The notes below the pieces were generated by a model. The model ran no database searches, was not told where the DNA came from, and saw nothing but the letters and a program-made list of their open reading frames with translations. From an uncultured Paraglaciecola sp. (lineage in GTDB: Bacteria > Pseudomonadota > Gammaproteobacteria > Enterobacterales > Alteromonadaceae): a stretch of 37,091 nt of DNA. The stretch covers positions 1 through 37,091 of the forward strand of contig NZ_CAJWCF010000044.1 in the NCBI RefSeq assembly GCF_913020055.1, written 5' to 3'. Shown here piece after piece: positions 8,662-17,767 of this stretch (position 1 is the stretch's first letter; every line of letters begins with the position of its first letter). The position numbers and the translations under genes are program-made.

Positions 8662-9167
8662 CTAATAGTTGGGTTGGTTTCTTCTACTTCTGGTTGAGTT
8701 TTAACCTTATCTGAAACCAAATTCCCACAAGCTGCAATAAAACCATCTACCGTATTTTTACACCAAGGCACCCTTACTTCAGAAGGTTGACGAGCAATAA
8801 ATTGGCTGACAAATTCAATTGTCAGCGCTTGACCTTTAAGTGCTTTGCGCACAGCTACTTCTACTGTTTCATTGTGTTGGCAGCATTGCACAATAATAAA
8901 TTGAAAATTTTCAAGAACAAAATGTGCGATGTCATAGTCTTGGCGTTTGATAAGTCCATGACTATTAAGTGCAGCCAACTTAGTCTGAAAAACATATTGT
9001 AGTTGTGTAGACATAGCCATCACTATGCCCAAAGAGTATTTATTTTGTGATTGAAGTAACTTGTGAGCGCGTTTAATTTGTTTTAGCTCTCGCTGAGTAC
9101 TTTTACCATTCATCACCATAAAGATGAGTGCCAAAATTAATAAAGCAATTACACCGAACTCAATCAT
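8658..9167 (-). CDS. Hypothetical protein with one N-terminal membrane helix
   Basis: 169 aa, not recognised. Residues 4-20 (FGVIALLILALIFMVMN) form one transmembrane helix. A basic, coiled-coil-prone stretch (QRELKQIKRAHKLLQSQ) follows, then a soluble helical domain with several cysteines (IVQCCQHNE, PWCKN, IAACG). The C-terminus is acidic and probably disordered. The topology is likely N-out/C-in, a small anchored cytoplasmic protein. It starts 26 nt after the upstream DUF885 gene on the same strand and may be cotranscribed with it. The length and composition support a real gene. Confidence 0.72.
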   Translation of the reverse strand: MIEFGVIALLILALIFMVMNGKSTQRELKQIKRAHKLLQSQNKYSLGIVMAMSTQLQYVFQTKLAALNSHGLIKRQDYDIAHFVLENFQFIIVQCCQHNETVEVAVRKALKGQALTIEFVSQFIARQPSEVRVPWCKNTVDGFIAACGNLVSDKVKTQPEVEETNPTIS

Positions 9168-9193
9168 TAATAACCTCGAAGAATAAAACTTCT

Positions 9194-10933
9194 TTATTGT
9201 TGTGTAATAAAATTTTGAATGTTTTCTTCCAAAATAGACAAGGGAACCGACCCATGTTCTAACACCGCATGATGAAATGTGCGTATATCAAAGTTATCGC
9301 CTAAAGCTTGCTCAGCTTGTTCCCGTAATTTTTTTATCGTCAACTCACCTATTTTGTATGATAACGCTTGGGCTGGCCAAGATATGTAACGGTCAATCTC
9401 AGTTGTGACATTATGCTCGGATAACGCAGTGTTCTCTAACATAAAATCGATTGCTCTTTGTCTTGACCAACCTTTGATATGCATACCTGTATCTACCACT
9501 AAGCGGCAAGCGCGCCACATTTCATAACTTAATCTACCAAATTCATCGTAGGGATCGTTATACATTCCCACTTCTTTACCCAAAAATTCTGAATATAATC
9601 CCCACCCTTCGCCAAATGCAGAAATATAGGTATAACGTCGCACTTCAGGTAAATCCTGCATTTCTCTAGATAAAGATATTTGCAAATGATGGCCCGGTAC
9701 GGCTTCGTGTAACGTTAACGCAGTAAGTGCGTATAAAGGTCTTTTGTCTAAGGCGTAGGTATTAACCCAGTAATAACCAGGTTGGTTATCTTTGGTGGGG
9801 GAAATATAACGCCCTGTTGTGTATTTCGGTGCGATACTTTTAGGTACTGGCTCCACACCGTATGGCGTGCGGGGTAAATAATTAAATAGTTGAGGTAGCT
9901 TGGCATCCATCTTTTTGGCGATATATGAAGCTTGTTTAATCAGTTCATCTGCTGTTTGAGCATAAAACTTTTTGTCAGTCCGTAAATATTGAATGAATTG
10001 GTTTATATCGCCGTCGTATTCAAGCTGATTGACTATGCTCTGCATTTCGCCACGAATACGCTTCACCTCACTCAAACCTAATGAATGAATATCATCTACC
10101 GACATGTTAGTCGTGGTATAAAAATCACTACGGTTTTGATAAAAGGCGGCACCATTTGGTAAAGACTTAGCGGCGATATTTTCTTTACTATTGGGAATAT
10201 AGTCAGTGATTAAAAAGTCATAAAATTTTTGGTAAGCAGCAAATACCTGGTTTGTGATAATTTCACTAGCATGCTCACGTAATTTTTGTTGTTGCATGGA
10301 GTCAACGTTAGCATCCTGAAAATCTTTAAAGGGTACATAAAATACACTGTCTTCATGTGAGTCATGTATAAAGGCTTTGACTGAATCTTCAAAACCTTGC
10401 AGTACTACTTTAGGTTGCACAAAACCAGTTTGTAGACCTTTTTTCATCCAATAAATTTGTTGTTCAAAATAAGTGGGGAATTGCGCAAGCCGAGCTAAGT
10501 AATTTTGATAGTCAACCATGTTTTTAAAGCGACTAGAGCGAGGTAAAAACGCTAATCCACTATGAAAGCCCGACTCTGCTGTAAGTGGCATATAGTGCGC
10601 GTTAAAACGGTATTGGTCGACATAGTTTTGTAAACGTCTTTGTTGAATTAATAAGCTGATTTGTTCAGCCCTGCTTAACTTGGCTTTATCAATCTGGGAC
10701 AGTTTTTTTAAGAAATCGTGATATCGAGAGTCTTGTTTCGCCAGCGCTTTAGGAGTGATATCAGCCAATTTGTCATCAAAGTCATGTATGCCTTGTCGCG
10801 TTGCTAGGATAGGGCTAATAGACAATTCATATTGCCAAATTTCATCGAGCAACGGCTGTAACTTAGTGGCTACTGAAGCAGAACATACGTAGGAAAAAAG
10901 GCTCAATAACAATAAACAGCAAAACTTTTTCAT
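9194..10933 (-). CDS. DUF885 family secreted metallopeptidase-like protein
   Basis: 579 aa with a clear Sec signal peptide (MKKFCCLLLLSLFSYVCSA). It is a DUF885 protein, a family of mostly uncharacterised zinc-peptidase-like enzymes related to M3/M32-type folds. The zinc motif HEAVPGHHLQ is near residue 407, and the family-typical FGEGWGLYSE, supplying the third ligand, is near residue 447. The region DPYDEFGRLSYEMWRACRLVVDTGMH is also characteristic. It is predicted to be periplasmic or membrane-associated and to cleave peptides or similar amides; the substrate is unknown. It lies between the DUF1820 gene (25 nt upstream) and a hypothetical gene (26 nt downstream) on the same strand, a possible three-gene operon. 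Confidence 0.9.
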   Translation of the reverse strand: MKKFCCLLLLSLFSYVCSASVATKLQPLLDEIWQYELSISPILATRQGIHDFDDKLADITPKALAKQDSRYHDFLKKLSQIDKAKLSRAEQISLLIQQRRLQNYVDQYRFNAHYMPLTAESGFHSGLAFLPRSSRFKNMVDYQNYLARLAQFPTYFEQQIYWMKKGLQTGFVQPKVVLQGFEDSVKAFIHDSHEDSVFYVPFKDFQDANVDSMQQQKLREHASEIITNQVFAAYQKFYDFLITDYIPNSKENIAAKSLPNGAAFYQNRSDFYTTTNMSVDDIHSLGLSEVKRIRGEMQSIVNQLEYDGDINQFIQYLRTDKKFYAQTADELIKQASYIAKKMDAKLPQLFNYLPRTPYGVEPVPKSIAPKYTTGRYISPTKDNQPGYYWVNTYALDKRPLYALTALTLHEAVPGHHLQISLSREMQDLPEVRRYTYISAFGEGWGLYSEFLGKEVGMYNDPYDEFGRLSYEMWRACRLVVDTGMHIKGWSRQRAIDFMLENTALSEHNVTTEIDRYISWPAQALSYKIGELTIKKLREQAEQALGDNFDIRTFHHAVLEHGSVPLSILEENIQNFITQQ

Positions 10934-10958
10934 ATCTCTACCCTTGAGTAAATGGCTT

Positions 10959-11291
10959 TTATTTAGGTGTGTTTTTAGGTGTATAAATTGGAGTAGGGAA
11001 GGCTGTCACCTTATCTGACAATGCGCTGATTTTTGAGGTGCCTTGTTTTTTCACTTCATCTATACGTAACACGCTATGCATAGGAACGTATGTACGCGTG
11101 ACATCAGCAAACTCATCTTTAAGTTTTTCGTGACTAGGGTCTAGCACTAAACTGGTGTGGGTATCCCAAACAAAGTCACCTATTTCGATAAATCCAAACA
11201 TGCTTCCTTGGCAAACTTCTCGAACATAAAGTTCATAACGTTCACCATTGGCGATAAATTGGATGCGGAACAAATGTTTTTCACTGGACAT
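10959..11291 (-). CDS. DUF1820 family protein
   Basis: A small cytoplasmic protein of 110 aa, recognised as DUF1820 by HLFRIQFIANGERYELYVREV, GSMFGFIEIGDFVWD and the C-terminal YVPMHSVLRIDEV. The family is widespread in gammaproteobacteria and has no assigned function. Its beta-rich sequence suggests a small barrel. The ATG at 11291 gives a family-typical N-terminus (MSSEKHLFRI); a GTG three codons upstream is possible. It is the first gene of a possible operon with DUF885. The 206-nt gap to the TetR gene holds no supported feature. Confidence 0.85.
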   Translation of the reverse strand: MSSEKHLFRIQFIANGERYELYVREVCQGSMFGFIEIGDFVWDTHTSLVLDPSHEKLKDEFADVTRTYVPMHSVLRIDEVKKQGTSKISALSDKVTAFPTPIYTPKNTPK

Positions 11292-11497
11292 AATAACCAC
11301 TCAATATATTAAGTTACTTCCCCGTAACACTATACGGGATAAAAATAGGATGTGACACGTTACCTATCAATGGAGATGGACTGGCCAATAGCAAGGCTGA
11401 TAAAAGCTTGTGCTGTGATATTTTTATCGAGCAGTAACCTAATGCGTTATTTATTGATCATTAGAAAGAAAATAAGCGAGCGGCAGAAAAATTTAAA

Positions 11498-12073
11498 TTA
11501 TTGTCTAACTGCTAAAGGGCCTAATAAAGCCTGAGTGGCCAGTTGTAATTCATCAGTATCACCAGCCAAAATAGCATTGACGGCAAAACCCTGAACATAA
11601 CTGGTTAACTGCAGTGCGGTTGACTCTATATTAATATGAGCATGTACTTGACCTAAACCTTGAGCCTTTTCTAAGCAACCAATAAAATCTATTTGTAATC
11701 GGTCTAGATAGTGGCGGCCTATTTGTTGTACTTTTTGATCATCAAAGCCCAATTCGGTAATGCAGTTGATCAACAAGCACCCTTTGCCTTTGATATGTTC
11801 AACGTAATCAGTAAAAAATGCACTAATAGAATCAAGCCCTTGATTAGATTCTAAATGTTGCATTACTTTATGTAGATGCACGGTTTGATAGTGTTTTAAC
11901 ACCATGTAAAGAAAAGTTTGCTTACTGCCAAATTCAATATAGAACCCCCTTCTATTGAAGTCAGTTCTGGCAATAATTTCATCCATAATGGCGCCGTGAT
12001 AGCCATGTTCCAAAAAGACATCAATGGCTTGGCTTAATACGGCATCAACGTTGTATTGGGCTTTACGTGGCAT
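11498..12073 (-). CDS. TetR/AcrR family transcriptional regulator
   Basis: 191 aa. The N-terminal helix-turn-helix is recognisable from AIDVFLEHGYHGAIMDEIIARTDFNRRGFYIEFGSKQTFLYMVL (about residues 15-60). The ligand-binding domain ends in a TetR_C-type region with the ITELGFD and IGCLEKA segments. These regulators usually repress a nearby or divergent gene until a small hydrophobic ligand binds. Here the divergent neighbour is an M28 peptidase lipoprotein, starting 136 nt away. The shared region has TCTGTCAAGG and GTCTGACAAA but no clear symmetric operator. The start is the ATG at 12073; a TTG three codons upstream is less likely. Confidence 0.88.
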   Translation of the reverse strand: MPRKAQYNVDAVLSQAIDVFLEHGYHGAIMDEIIARTDFNRRGFYIEFGSKQTFLYMVLKHYQTVHLHKVMQHLESNQGLDSISAFFTDYVEHIKGKGCLLINCITELGFDDQKVQQIGRHYLDRLQIDFIGCLEKAQGLGQVHAHINIESTALQLTSYVQGFAVNAILAGDTDELQLATQALLGPLAVRQ

Positions 12074-12209
12074 AGTAATCAACTAGTCTTGGCAGAATAT
12101 GTGTTCTTCACAGGGTAGCCGAGTTAAATTATCTGTCAAGGTTGTAGTGGTTAGGCATCTCGCTTAGTCTGACAAATAAAACAATTGAAACACATGAATG
12201 GGGATAATA

Positions 12210-13850
12210 ATGAAGTTAAATCTAGGTTTTTGCATCATTTTGACGGCTGTACTATTAGTTGCGTGTCAATCTGAACAAGTTCAACAAACATCAGACGTTA
12301 CTGCTGATGCATCACGGATTAAGTCGCATATTAGGTTTTTATCTGATGACCTGTTAGAGGGCAGAGACACTGGGGCTCGAGGCCACGAAATCGCTTCATT
12401 ATATATTGCTGCTGAATTTGAAAAATATGGACTAACACCAGCGGGTGATAATGGCACTTATATGCAGAGAGTGAATTTTGTTCAAGCTTATATTGACCAA
12501 TCTTCAATCAAGTTGTCGTTAACGGGCTCACAAGGTGACATGGCACTAAGTTATCCAAAACAGTTTCTCACCTCTCCTAATCCAATAGAAGAAACGACTC
12601 AGATGGCGGGTAAGTTAGTGTTTGTTGGGTACGGTATTGTTGCCCCTGAATTGCAACACAATGACTATCAAGATATGGATGTAAAGGGAAAAGTAGTGGT
12701 CGCCTTATCGGGTAAACCTAAGTCTTTTCCTAGTGAAGAAGGAGCGCATTTTGGTTCAAGCCGCGAAAAACTCCGTCACGCATCTGAAAATGGTGCGATC
12801 GGCTTTGTTACCATCAGCACCCCAACAGCTGAAAAAGTAAGGCCCTATCAAAACTTATTAAATTACATACATACACCTACTGTTAGGTGGTTAGATAATG
12901 ATGGAAAACCTTCTGGTGTTTATCCGAAAATTAATGGCTCGGCATATTTCAGTAAAGAAGCGGCAGAGCTTGTATTTGCAGATGCGCAACAAAATTTAGA
13001 GCAAATTTATGGGATGTTGGAAAAAGATGAGTCACCTAAGGGATTTGATTTGCCTATGGAGATCCAACTCGAATCTAAAAGCACTCACAAGGCTATCTCT
13101 AGCCCAAATGTGGCTGCAATCCTAGAAGGCTCTGACCCTAGCCTTAAAAACGAATACATAGTGTATTCTGCTCACTCTGACCACCTTGGTTTTGCTAAGA
13201 CGGTAAAGAAAGACAAAATTAACAATGGTGCTATGGATAATGCCTCAGGTACATCTGTATTAATGGAAACGGCCCGGTTGTTGAGTCAACTCGATGAGCG
13301 TCCTAAACGTTCTATTTTGTTTGTAGCGGTAACAGGTGAAGAAAAAGGGCTGTTGGGCTCAGATTATTTTGCGCAAAACCCTACTGTACCTATGGGCTCA
13401 ATGGTCGCTAACGTAAATCTTGATATGCCAATACTGACCTACGAATTTAATGACGTTATTGCATTTGGTGCAAACCATAGTGATATGAAAAGTTCTGTAG
13501 CAAAAGCGGCTGAAAAAATTGGTTTAGAGTTAAGTCCAGATCCAATGCCAGATCAGGCGCTCTTTACTCGCTCTGACCATTATAGTTTTGTAAAACAAGG
13601 TATTCCTTCGGTATTTTTAATGTCTGGTTTTAAATCGGCAGATCCTGACATTGACGGTGGTAAGCAGTTTAGTCATTTTCTTAAAACTAATTATCATAAA
13701 CCTGGCGATGATTTTAGCCAGCCCTTTAATTGGAAAGCCGCGACCAAGTTTACTGAGGTGAATTATCACATAGGTTTGACATTGGCCAACCAAGCACAAC
13801 GATCTAGATGGAATGAAGGGGACTTTTTTGGGGATACCTTTTCGAAATAG
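12210..13850 (+). CDS. M28 family metallopeptidase, lipoprotein
   Basis: A 546-aa zinc aminopeptidase-like protein. The signal peptide ends in a lipobox, LLVAC, with the acylated cysteine at residue 19, so it is probably a membrane lipoprotein acting in the periplasm or outside the cell. The peptidase fold is split by a PA-type insert (about residues 110-240, including VFVGYGIVAPE and GKVVVALSGKP). Two-zinc site motifs follow in order: YSAHSDHLG (about 320), GAMDNASG (about 340), TGEEKGLLGS (about 375), NLDMP (about 402) and TRSDHYSF (about 455). All expected ligands are present. GGGGAT precedes the chosen ATG by 6-7 nt; an ATG four codons upstream lacks a site. It likely digests peptides imported as nutrients. 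Confidence 0.93.
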   Translation: MKLNLGFCIILTAVLLVACQSEQVQQTSDVTADASRIKSHIRFLSDDLLEGRDTGARGHEIASLYIAAEFEKYGLTPAGDNGTYMQRVNFVQAYIDQSSIKLSLTGSQGDMALSYPKQFLTSPNPIEETTQMAGKLVFVGYGIVAPELQHNDYQDMDVKGKVVVALSGKPKSFPSEEGAHFGSSREKLRHASENGAIGFVTISTPTAEKVRPYQNLLNYIHTPTVRWLDNDGKPSGVYPKINGSAYFSKEAAELVFADAQQNLEQIYGMLEKDESPKGFDLPMEIQLESKSTHKAISSPNVAAILEGSDPSLKNEYIVYSAHSDHLGFAKTVKKDKINNGAMDNASGTSVLMETARLLSQLDERPKRSILFVAVTGEEKGLLGSDYFAQNPTVPMGSMVANVNLDMPILTYEFNDVIAFGANHSDMKSSVAKAAEKIGLELSPDPMPDQALFTRSDHYSFVKQGIPSVFLMSGFKSADPDIDGGKQFSHFLKTNYHKPGDDFSQPFNWKAATKFTEVNYHIGLTLANQAQRSRWNEGDFFGDTFSK

Positions 13851-13874
13851 CAGTCTATAAAACTCAAGTTAGAT

Positions 13875-13906
13875 AAAAAAGCGGACTTAATTGAGTCCGC
13901 TTTTTT
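13875..13906. terminator. Bidirectional intrinsic terminator
   Basis: AAAAAAGCGGACT and AGTCCGCTTTTTT form a 7-bp GC-rich core (GCGGACT/AGTCCGC) with a short TAATTG loop, an A-run before and a T-run after. It lies between the convergent M28 peptidase gene and slmA and can serve both. Confidence 0.92.
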
Positions 13907-13923
13907 GTTTATATTTTAGAGCC

Positions 13924-14514
13924 CTACGCAAAAAACTGCCTATTAATTAATTGCCATTGTTCGGCAAAATTATCTGTGGGTCTTTTGGTAAATTCACTTC
14001 GAATAAATTGATTAATTCGTCCATCCGCAAAACAAATTAATATATTAGCAATGATCCCTTCATCAGCAGGCAAAGTTTTACCTTCGCGTAATTTACGTTC
14101 GCGCAATACTTGTTTTAGTTGCGTTTCTAAACGTTCGAACAGTTGCGCAATACGCTCTCTTAACCTGTCTTGTTCACCCATTAAAGCATCGCCATTTAAA
14201 ATACGAGTGATCCCCGGGTTTTTTTCGGCAAAACCTAAAATAAGATGCAAGATAAGCTGACAACGGGTTGCAGTGTCTTTTTCTTCATTGATTATTTTAT
14301 TGATACGAGAAAATAAGGTTTCTTCAATAAACTCAATCAGCCCCTCAAACATTCGCGCTTTGCTTGGGAAGTGGCGGTATAAAGCTGCTTCTGATACACC
14401 AACATGCGCAGCTAGCTTGGCAGTGGTGATGCGTTGTCCGGGGTTAGTTTGTAACATGCTCGCCAGTGCTTGAAGAATTTGCGCACGGCGATTGGGGCGT
14501 TTTGTTGCTGGCAT
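13924..14514 (-). CDS. slmA: Nucleoid occlusion factor SlmA
   Basis: A 196-aa TetR-family protein. Bound to chromosomal sites, SlmA blocks FtsZ ring assembly over the nucleoid. The start [21 protein letters not shown], the [39 protein letters not shown] and the C-terminal [23 protein letters not shown] are typical of SlmA. The length matches the E. coli protein (198 aa). It lies 25 nt downstream of coaBC on the same strand. In enterobacteria and many relatives dut sits between these two genes; here it does not. Confidence 0.96.
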   Translation of the reverse strand: MPATKRPNRRAQILQALASMLQTNPGQRITTAKLAAHVGVSEAALYRHFPSKARMFEGLIEFIEETLFSRINKIINEEKDTATRCQLILHLILGFAEKNPGITRILNGDALMGEQDRLRERIAQLFERLETQLKQVLRERKLREGKTLPADEGIIANILICFADGRINQFIRSEFTKRPTDNFAEQWQLINRQFFA

Positions 14515-14539
14515 TCTGGGTTCCTAGGCGAAAGTGGCG

Positions 14540-15745
14540 TCAGTCGTTAGTATCTTCTATGTATCTTTGGGCTACTAGTTGCATTAATTGCCTAGCTAGC
14601 AGTTGCTTATCGGCAACTTCTAGCTTTTTTTCACCCTTTGACCAAAATACGTTAAGTGCATTTTGCTCACTATTAAAACCAATTGTACTATCAGATACAT
14701 CATTTGCAGCAATCATATTGAGCTTTTTACGCTGCAACTTATCTAAGGCATACTCGCGCAAGTTTTGTGTTTCTGCGGCGAAACCTAAAGTAAAAGGTGC
14801 ATTAGCCAAATGTGCTACATCACTAAGAATATCAGGGTTTTTAATAAAAGTAAGTGTTAACTCACTATCTGACTTCTTGATTTTTTGTTCGGTCTTTTGT
14901 TGTACTCGATAATCAGCTACTGCGGCGCAGCCTACAAAAATATCGCAGGTATCAGTTGTTTGCATCACTGCATCATGCATTTGCTGCGCGTTTATTACTG
15001 ATACTGTCTTAATTAGCGCTGGTGGCTGTAAATTTACAGGGCCACTGATTAAAGTCACTGTTGCCCCTAGTTCTTGCGCTGCTGTGGCGAGGGCATAGCC
15101 CATTTTCCCTGAGCTATGATTTGATAGGTAACGCACTGGATCAATTTCTTCACGAGTTGGACCCGCGGTTATAGTGATACGTTTACCTGCCAATAGTTGT
15201 TCTAGTGACTCTGGTACCAATAAATCTGCAATTTCTTGGGGTTCAAGCATACGCCCTGGACCCACATCACCACAGGCCTGTTCACCTTGAGCAGGACCCA
15301 AAAATTGGATTTTACGTTGTGCCAATATTTTCAAATTAGCTTGAGTTGCGTCTGCGAACCACATTTGCTGATTCATCGCCGGCGCAATATAAATAGGAGC
15401 CGGCGTGGCAAGGCACAAGGTAGACAATAAATCGTCTGCTAAACCATAGGTTAATTTAGCCATAAAGTTGGCAGTGGCTGGGGCAACCAACAACATGTCA
15501 GCCCAACGGGCCAGTTCAATATGGCCCATAGCGGCTTCTGCGTCTTTATCTAACAAATTATCAGAAACGGGATTGCCAGACACAGCCTGTAATGCCAATG
15601 GGCTAACAAATTCTTTAGCTGAATCAGTCATTACCACGCGCACATTTGCACCTTTGGCAACGAGTTTGCGCACTAAATCTGGGGTTTTATAGGCTGCAAT
15701 GCCGCCTGTAATGCCTAAAATAATATTGATGTTTTTGAGTTGCAT
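14540..15745 (-). CDS. coaBC: Bifunctional CoaBC (phosphopantothenoylcysteine synthetase/decarboxylase)
   Basis: A 401-aa fused enzyme. It adds cysteine to 4'-phosphopantothenate using CTP (CoaB) and then decarboxylates the product with FMN (CoaC), two steps of coenzyme A synthesis. The N-terminal CoaC half shows GITGGIAAYKTPDLVRKL, the ADMLLVAPATANFMAKLTYG stretch and the substrate-clamp motif PAMNQQMW. The CoaB half begins near residue 180 with TAGPTREEIDPVRYLSNHSSGKMG and contains the dimer-loop lysines EQKIKKSD. The ATG at 15745 has an AAGAG site; a TTG ten codons upstream does not fit the family N-terminus. coaD, the next-but-one pathway enzyme, is at 19.6-20.1 kb in this window. Confidence 0.97.
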   Translation of the reverse strand: MQLKNINIILGITGGIAAYKTPDLVRKLVAKGANVRVVMTDSAKEFVSPLALQAVSGNPVSDNLLDKDAEAAMGHIELARWADMLLVAPATANFMAKLTYGLADDLLSTLCLATPAPIYIAPAMNQQMWFADATQANLKILAQRKIQFLGPAQGEQACGDVGPGRMLEPQEIADLLVPESLEQLLAGKRITITAGPTREEIDPVRYLSNHSSGKMGYALATAAQELGATVTLISGPVNLQPPALIKTVSVINAQQMHDAVMQTTDTCDIFVGCAAVADYRVQQKTEQKIKKSDSELTLTFIKNPDILSDVAHLANAPFTLGFAAETQNLREYALDKLQRKKLNMIAANDVSDSTIGFNSEQNALNVFWSKGEKKLEVADKQLLARQLMQLVAQRYIEDTND

Positions 15746-15885
15746 TGGCTCTTTTTGACATGTTGCTAGGCTCAATAGTCACATTATTGGCTGGAATAGC
15801 TTCCATTTGCTAGGCTTATTTTGAAGTTTAGACAACTAATAACCTTGAAACTGCAGTGTATAATTGATCGAATAGGCAAGGACGC

Positions 15886-16560
15886 ATGAAAATTTTAGAC
15901 TGGCCAAAGCATGAGCGGCCCAGAGAAAAACTGCTAGCTCAAGGCGCCGCTGCACTCTCCGATTCCGAGCTTTTGGCAATATTTTTACGTACCGGCATTA
16001 AAGATTGTAGTGCTATTGATCTTGCTAGAAACCTGCTGACAGAATTCGGTAGTTTGCGTGGGTTACTAGGTGCTTCGGAGCATGATTTTTGTCGTGCGAA
16101 AGGTTTAGGCCAGGCTAAATTTTCTCAATTACAAGCCTGTTTGGAGATGAGTCAGCGTTATATGGCTGAAGCATTAGACAAAACTGATGTGTTCAGCTCT
16201 GTTGAGCAAACTCAAGCGTATCTAATTGCAAAACTCAGAGATCAACCGCATGAAGTATTCGCTATGTTATTACTCGACAGCCAACATAGACTCATAAAAT
16301 ATCGCCCTATGTTTTATGGCACCATAGATAGCGCATCTGTTTACCCTCGAGTTTTAGTACAACAAGCACTAATTGATAATGCCGCTGCAGTCATACTCGC
16401 CCACAATCACCCATCCGGTGTTGCAGAACCGAGTCAGGCAGACAAAAGTATCACCAAACGGGTTATTGATGCCTTTAGCTTAATGGATATCAAGGTACTC
16501 GATCACTTCGTGATAGGAGATGGCATTGCAGTTTCATTTGCGCAAAGGGGATTGCTCTAA
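15886..16560 (+). CDS. radC: RadC family protein (JAMM/MPN+ domain)
   Basis: 224 aa, full length. The N-terminal helix-hairpin-helix-like UPF0758 domain ([32 protein letters not shown]) precedes a JAB/MPN domain with an intact metal motif, ILAHNHPSG...SQAD (about residues 170-184). RadC is not clearly a DNA repair protein despite the name, and its activity is unresolved. An AAGGA site lies 4 nt before the ATG and a TATAAT sits at 15859-15864. It is divergent from coaBC, the standard gammaproteobacterial arrangement. Confidence 0.95.
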   Translation: MKILDWPKHERPREKLLAQGAAALSDSELLAIFLRTGIKDCSAIDLARNLLTEFGSLRGLLGASEHDFCRAKGLGQAKFSQLQACLEMSQRYMAEALDKTDVFSSVEQTQAYLIAKLRDQPHEVFAMLLLDSQHRLIKYRPMFYGTIDSASVYPRVLVQQALIDNAAAVILAHNHPSGVAEPSQADKSITKRVIDAFSLMDIKVLDHFVIGDGIAVSFAQRGLL

Positions 16561-16715
16561 ATATAAATGCCTTCCCAGTCATTCATTATTCTGCATATTA
16601 AATAACTAATCTCTTAGACCAAATGTAACCCACTCCACCATTTGATTACATTTTAGAACAATTATTAACCAGTCTTTGTTTCTCCGGTTTTGTATCATCA
16701 AAAATCTTCCATGAA

Positions 16716-16749
16716 GGTAACTTAATTTCCAATTAAGAACTAAGTTGCC
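16716..16749 (+). promoter_or_regulatory. Two mutually exclusive hairpins upstream of the GT25 gene
   Basis: GGTAACTTA (16716-16724) can pair over 9 bp (one G-U) with TAAGTTGCC (16741-16749). Alternatively CTTAATT (16721-16727) pairs perfectly with AATTAAG (16731-16737) around a 3-nt loop. The helices share bases 16721-16724, so only one can form. The element lies about 50-80 nt before the GT25 start codon; no T-run follows. A regulatory switch is only a possibility. Confidence 0.35.
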
Positions 16750-16796
16750 GCCATCATTTTTACCAATTAATGGCCAAAATAGATCTGTGAGGGAAT

Positions 16797-17591
16797 ATGA
16801 CTAAGGCTTCGAGTAAAATTTTTGTTATTAACTTAGACACGTCTACATCTAGAATGAGAGAAAGTCGAAATCAGCTATGTGAATTTGACTTTGAAAGAGT
16901 TAGTGCGGTCGATGGAAGTAAGTTAGGGCATCATGAGTTAAGACAATTTTACGACGATAATTTGAATCGTCAGCAGTATCATTGCGCATTAACCCATGGC
17001 GAAATTGGCTGTTACCTTAGCCACAGAAAAGTGTGGCAAAAAATTGTAGATGAGCACTTAGATTTTGCTTTAGTGCTTGAAGATGATTTTATTAATAACG
17101 CCGACATATCAAGGCTGATAAATGATGTAGCCCGGATTAAACAACCTTGGCATTGTATTAAGTTGGCGGAGTTTCCTATCAAGCGAAAAGTGGTTTTTTC
17201 GGAAAAATTAGGCAATGCAAATTTAGGTGTTTATAATAAAATACCCGCTAAAACTTGCGCACAATTAGTCAGTTTCCTAGGAGCTAAACACCTGTTGGCC
17301 ATGTCTGAAAAATTTGGTCGACCTGTGGATATGGATATTCAGCATTGGTGGGAAAATGACCTTGAAGTATTTGGTTTACAGCCCTACCCATTTGCAATAA
17401 ACGAAAGCATCGGCAGTGATATTGAAAATAAGGGCGCTCGTAAAAAATCAAAAAGGCGTCGAATATTTAAATTGTATAAGCAAATTTTTTTCTACTTTAG
17501 AAACAGACAACAGAGAGTCTCATTGCTCTCGAAGATGCAAACCCGCTTCCCCAGAAATGGCTACAAAGTCATCAAAACTATGAATAGGTAG
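16797..17591 (+). CDS. Glycosyltransferase family 25 protein (LPS biosynthesis type)
   Basis: 264 aa. The GT25 signature is clear: IFVINLDTSTSRM at the N-terminus, FERVSAVDGS, GEIGCYLSHRKVWQKI and the acidic ALVLEDDF (about residue 90) that binds the sugar nucleotide metal. GT25 enzymes include the Neisseria/Haemophilus LPS galactosyltransferases (LgtB/LpsA type), so transfer of a hexose to LPS or another surface glycan is likely. The C-terminus is strongly basic (RKKSKRRRIFKLYKQIFF) and may bind the inner membrane. GAGGG precedes the ATG. The gene stands alone between radC and rpmB, an unusual place for a surface glycan gene. The preceding 236 nt hold only the hairpin pair described separately. 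Confidence 0.88.
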   Translation: MTKASSKIFVINLDTSTSRMRESRNQLCEFDFERVSAVDGSKLGHHELRQFYDDNLNRQQYHCALTHGEIGCYLSHRKVWQKIVDEHLDFALVLEDDFINNADISRLINDVARIKQPWHCIKLAEFPIKRKVVFSEKLGNANLGVYNKIPAKTCAQLVSFLGAKHLLAMSEKFGRPVDMDIQHWWENDLEVFGLQPYPFAINESIGSDIENKGARKKSKRRRIFKLYKQIFFYFRNRQQRVSLLSKMQTRFPRNGYKVIKTMNR

Positions 17592-17640
17592 CAGATTCGC
17601 CCAATTCGTAATAAAAGAGTTGTTTTTCTGCACATTATTC

Positions 17641-17669
17641 TTGAACTCATCCCTAGTTTACTGTATAAA
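17641..17669 (+). promoter_or_regulatory. Sigma70 promoter of rpmB-rpmG
   Basis: TTGAAC (17641-17646), a 17-nt spacer and TATAAA (17664-17669) form a near-consensus promoter about 100 nt upstream of rpmB. The predicted start near 17676 leaves a leader of about 90 nt. Confidence 0.75.
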
Positions 17670-17767
17670 ATGCGCCCTCTTGTTAATAGCGTTAGCTGAC
17701 ACATAGATTGATTACGATTAAATGTGAGTCAGAGCTAAATTTTTTAGATTGTTTGGAGACAAAGGCC

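Noticed and set aside
11352..11534. Plus-strand reading frame of 60 codons between DUF1820 and the TetR gene
   Set aside because: No ribosome binding site; it overlaps the 3' end of the TetR gene and has no recognisable protein features.
12074..12209. TetR operator between the TetR and M28 peptidase genes
   Set aside because: TCTGTCAAGG and GTCTGACAAA look related, but they are not arranged as a usable palindrome, so no operator is annotated.
14466..14912. Plus-strand reading frame of 148 codons over slmA and coaBC
   Set aside because: Antisense to two recognised genes; no start signals and a shadow-like composition rich in Ser, Cys and Phe.
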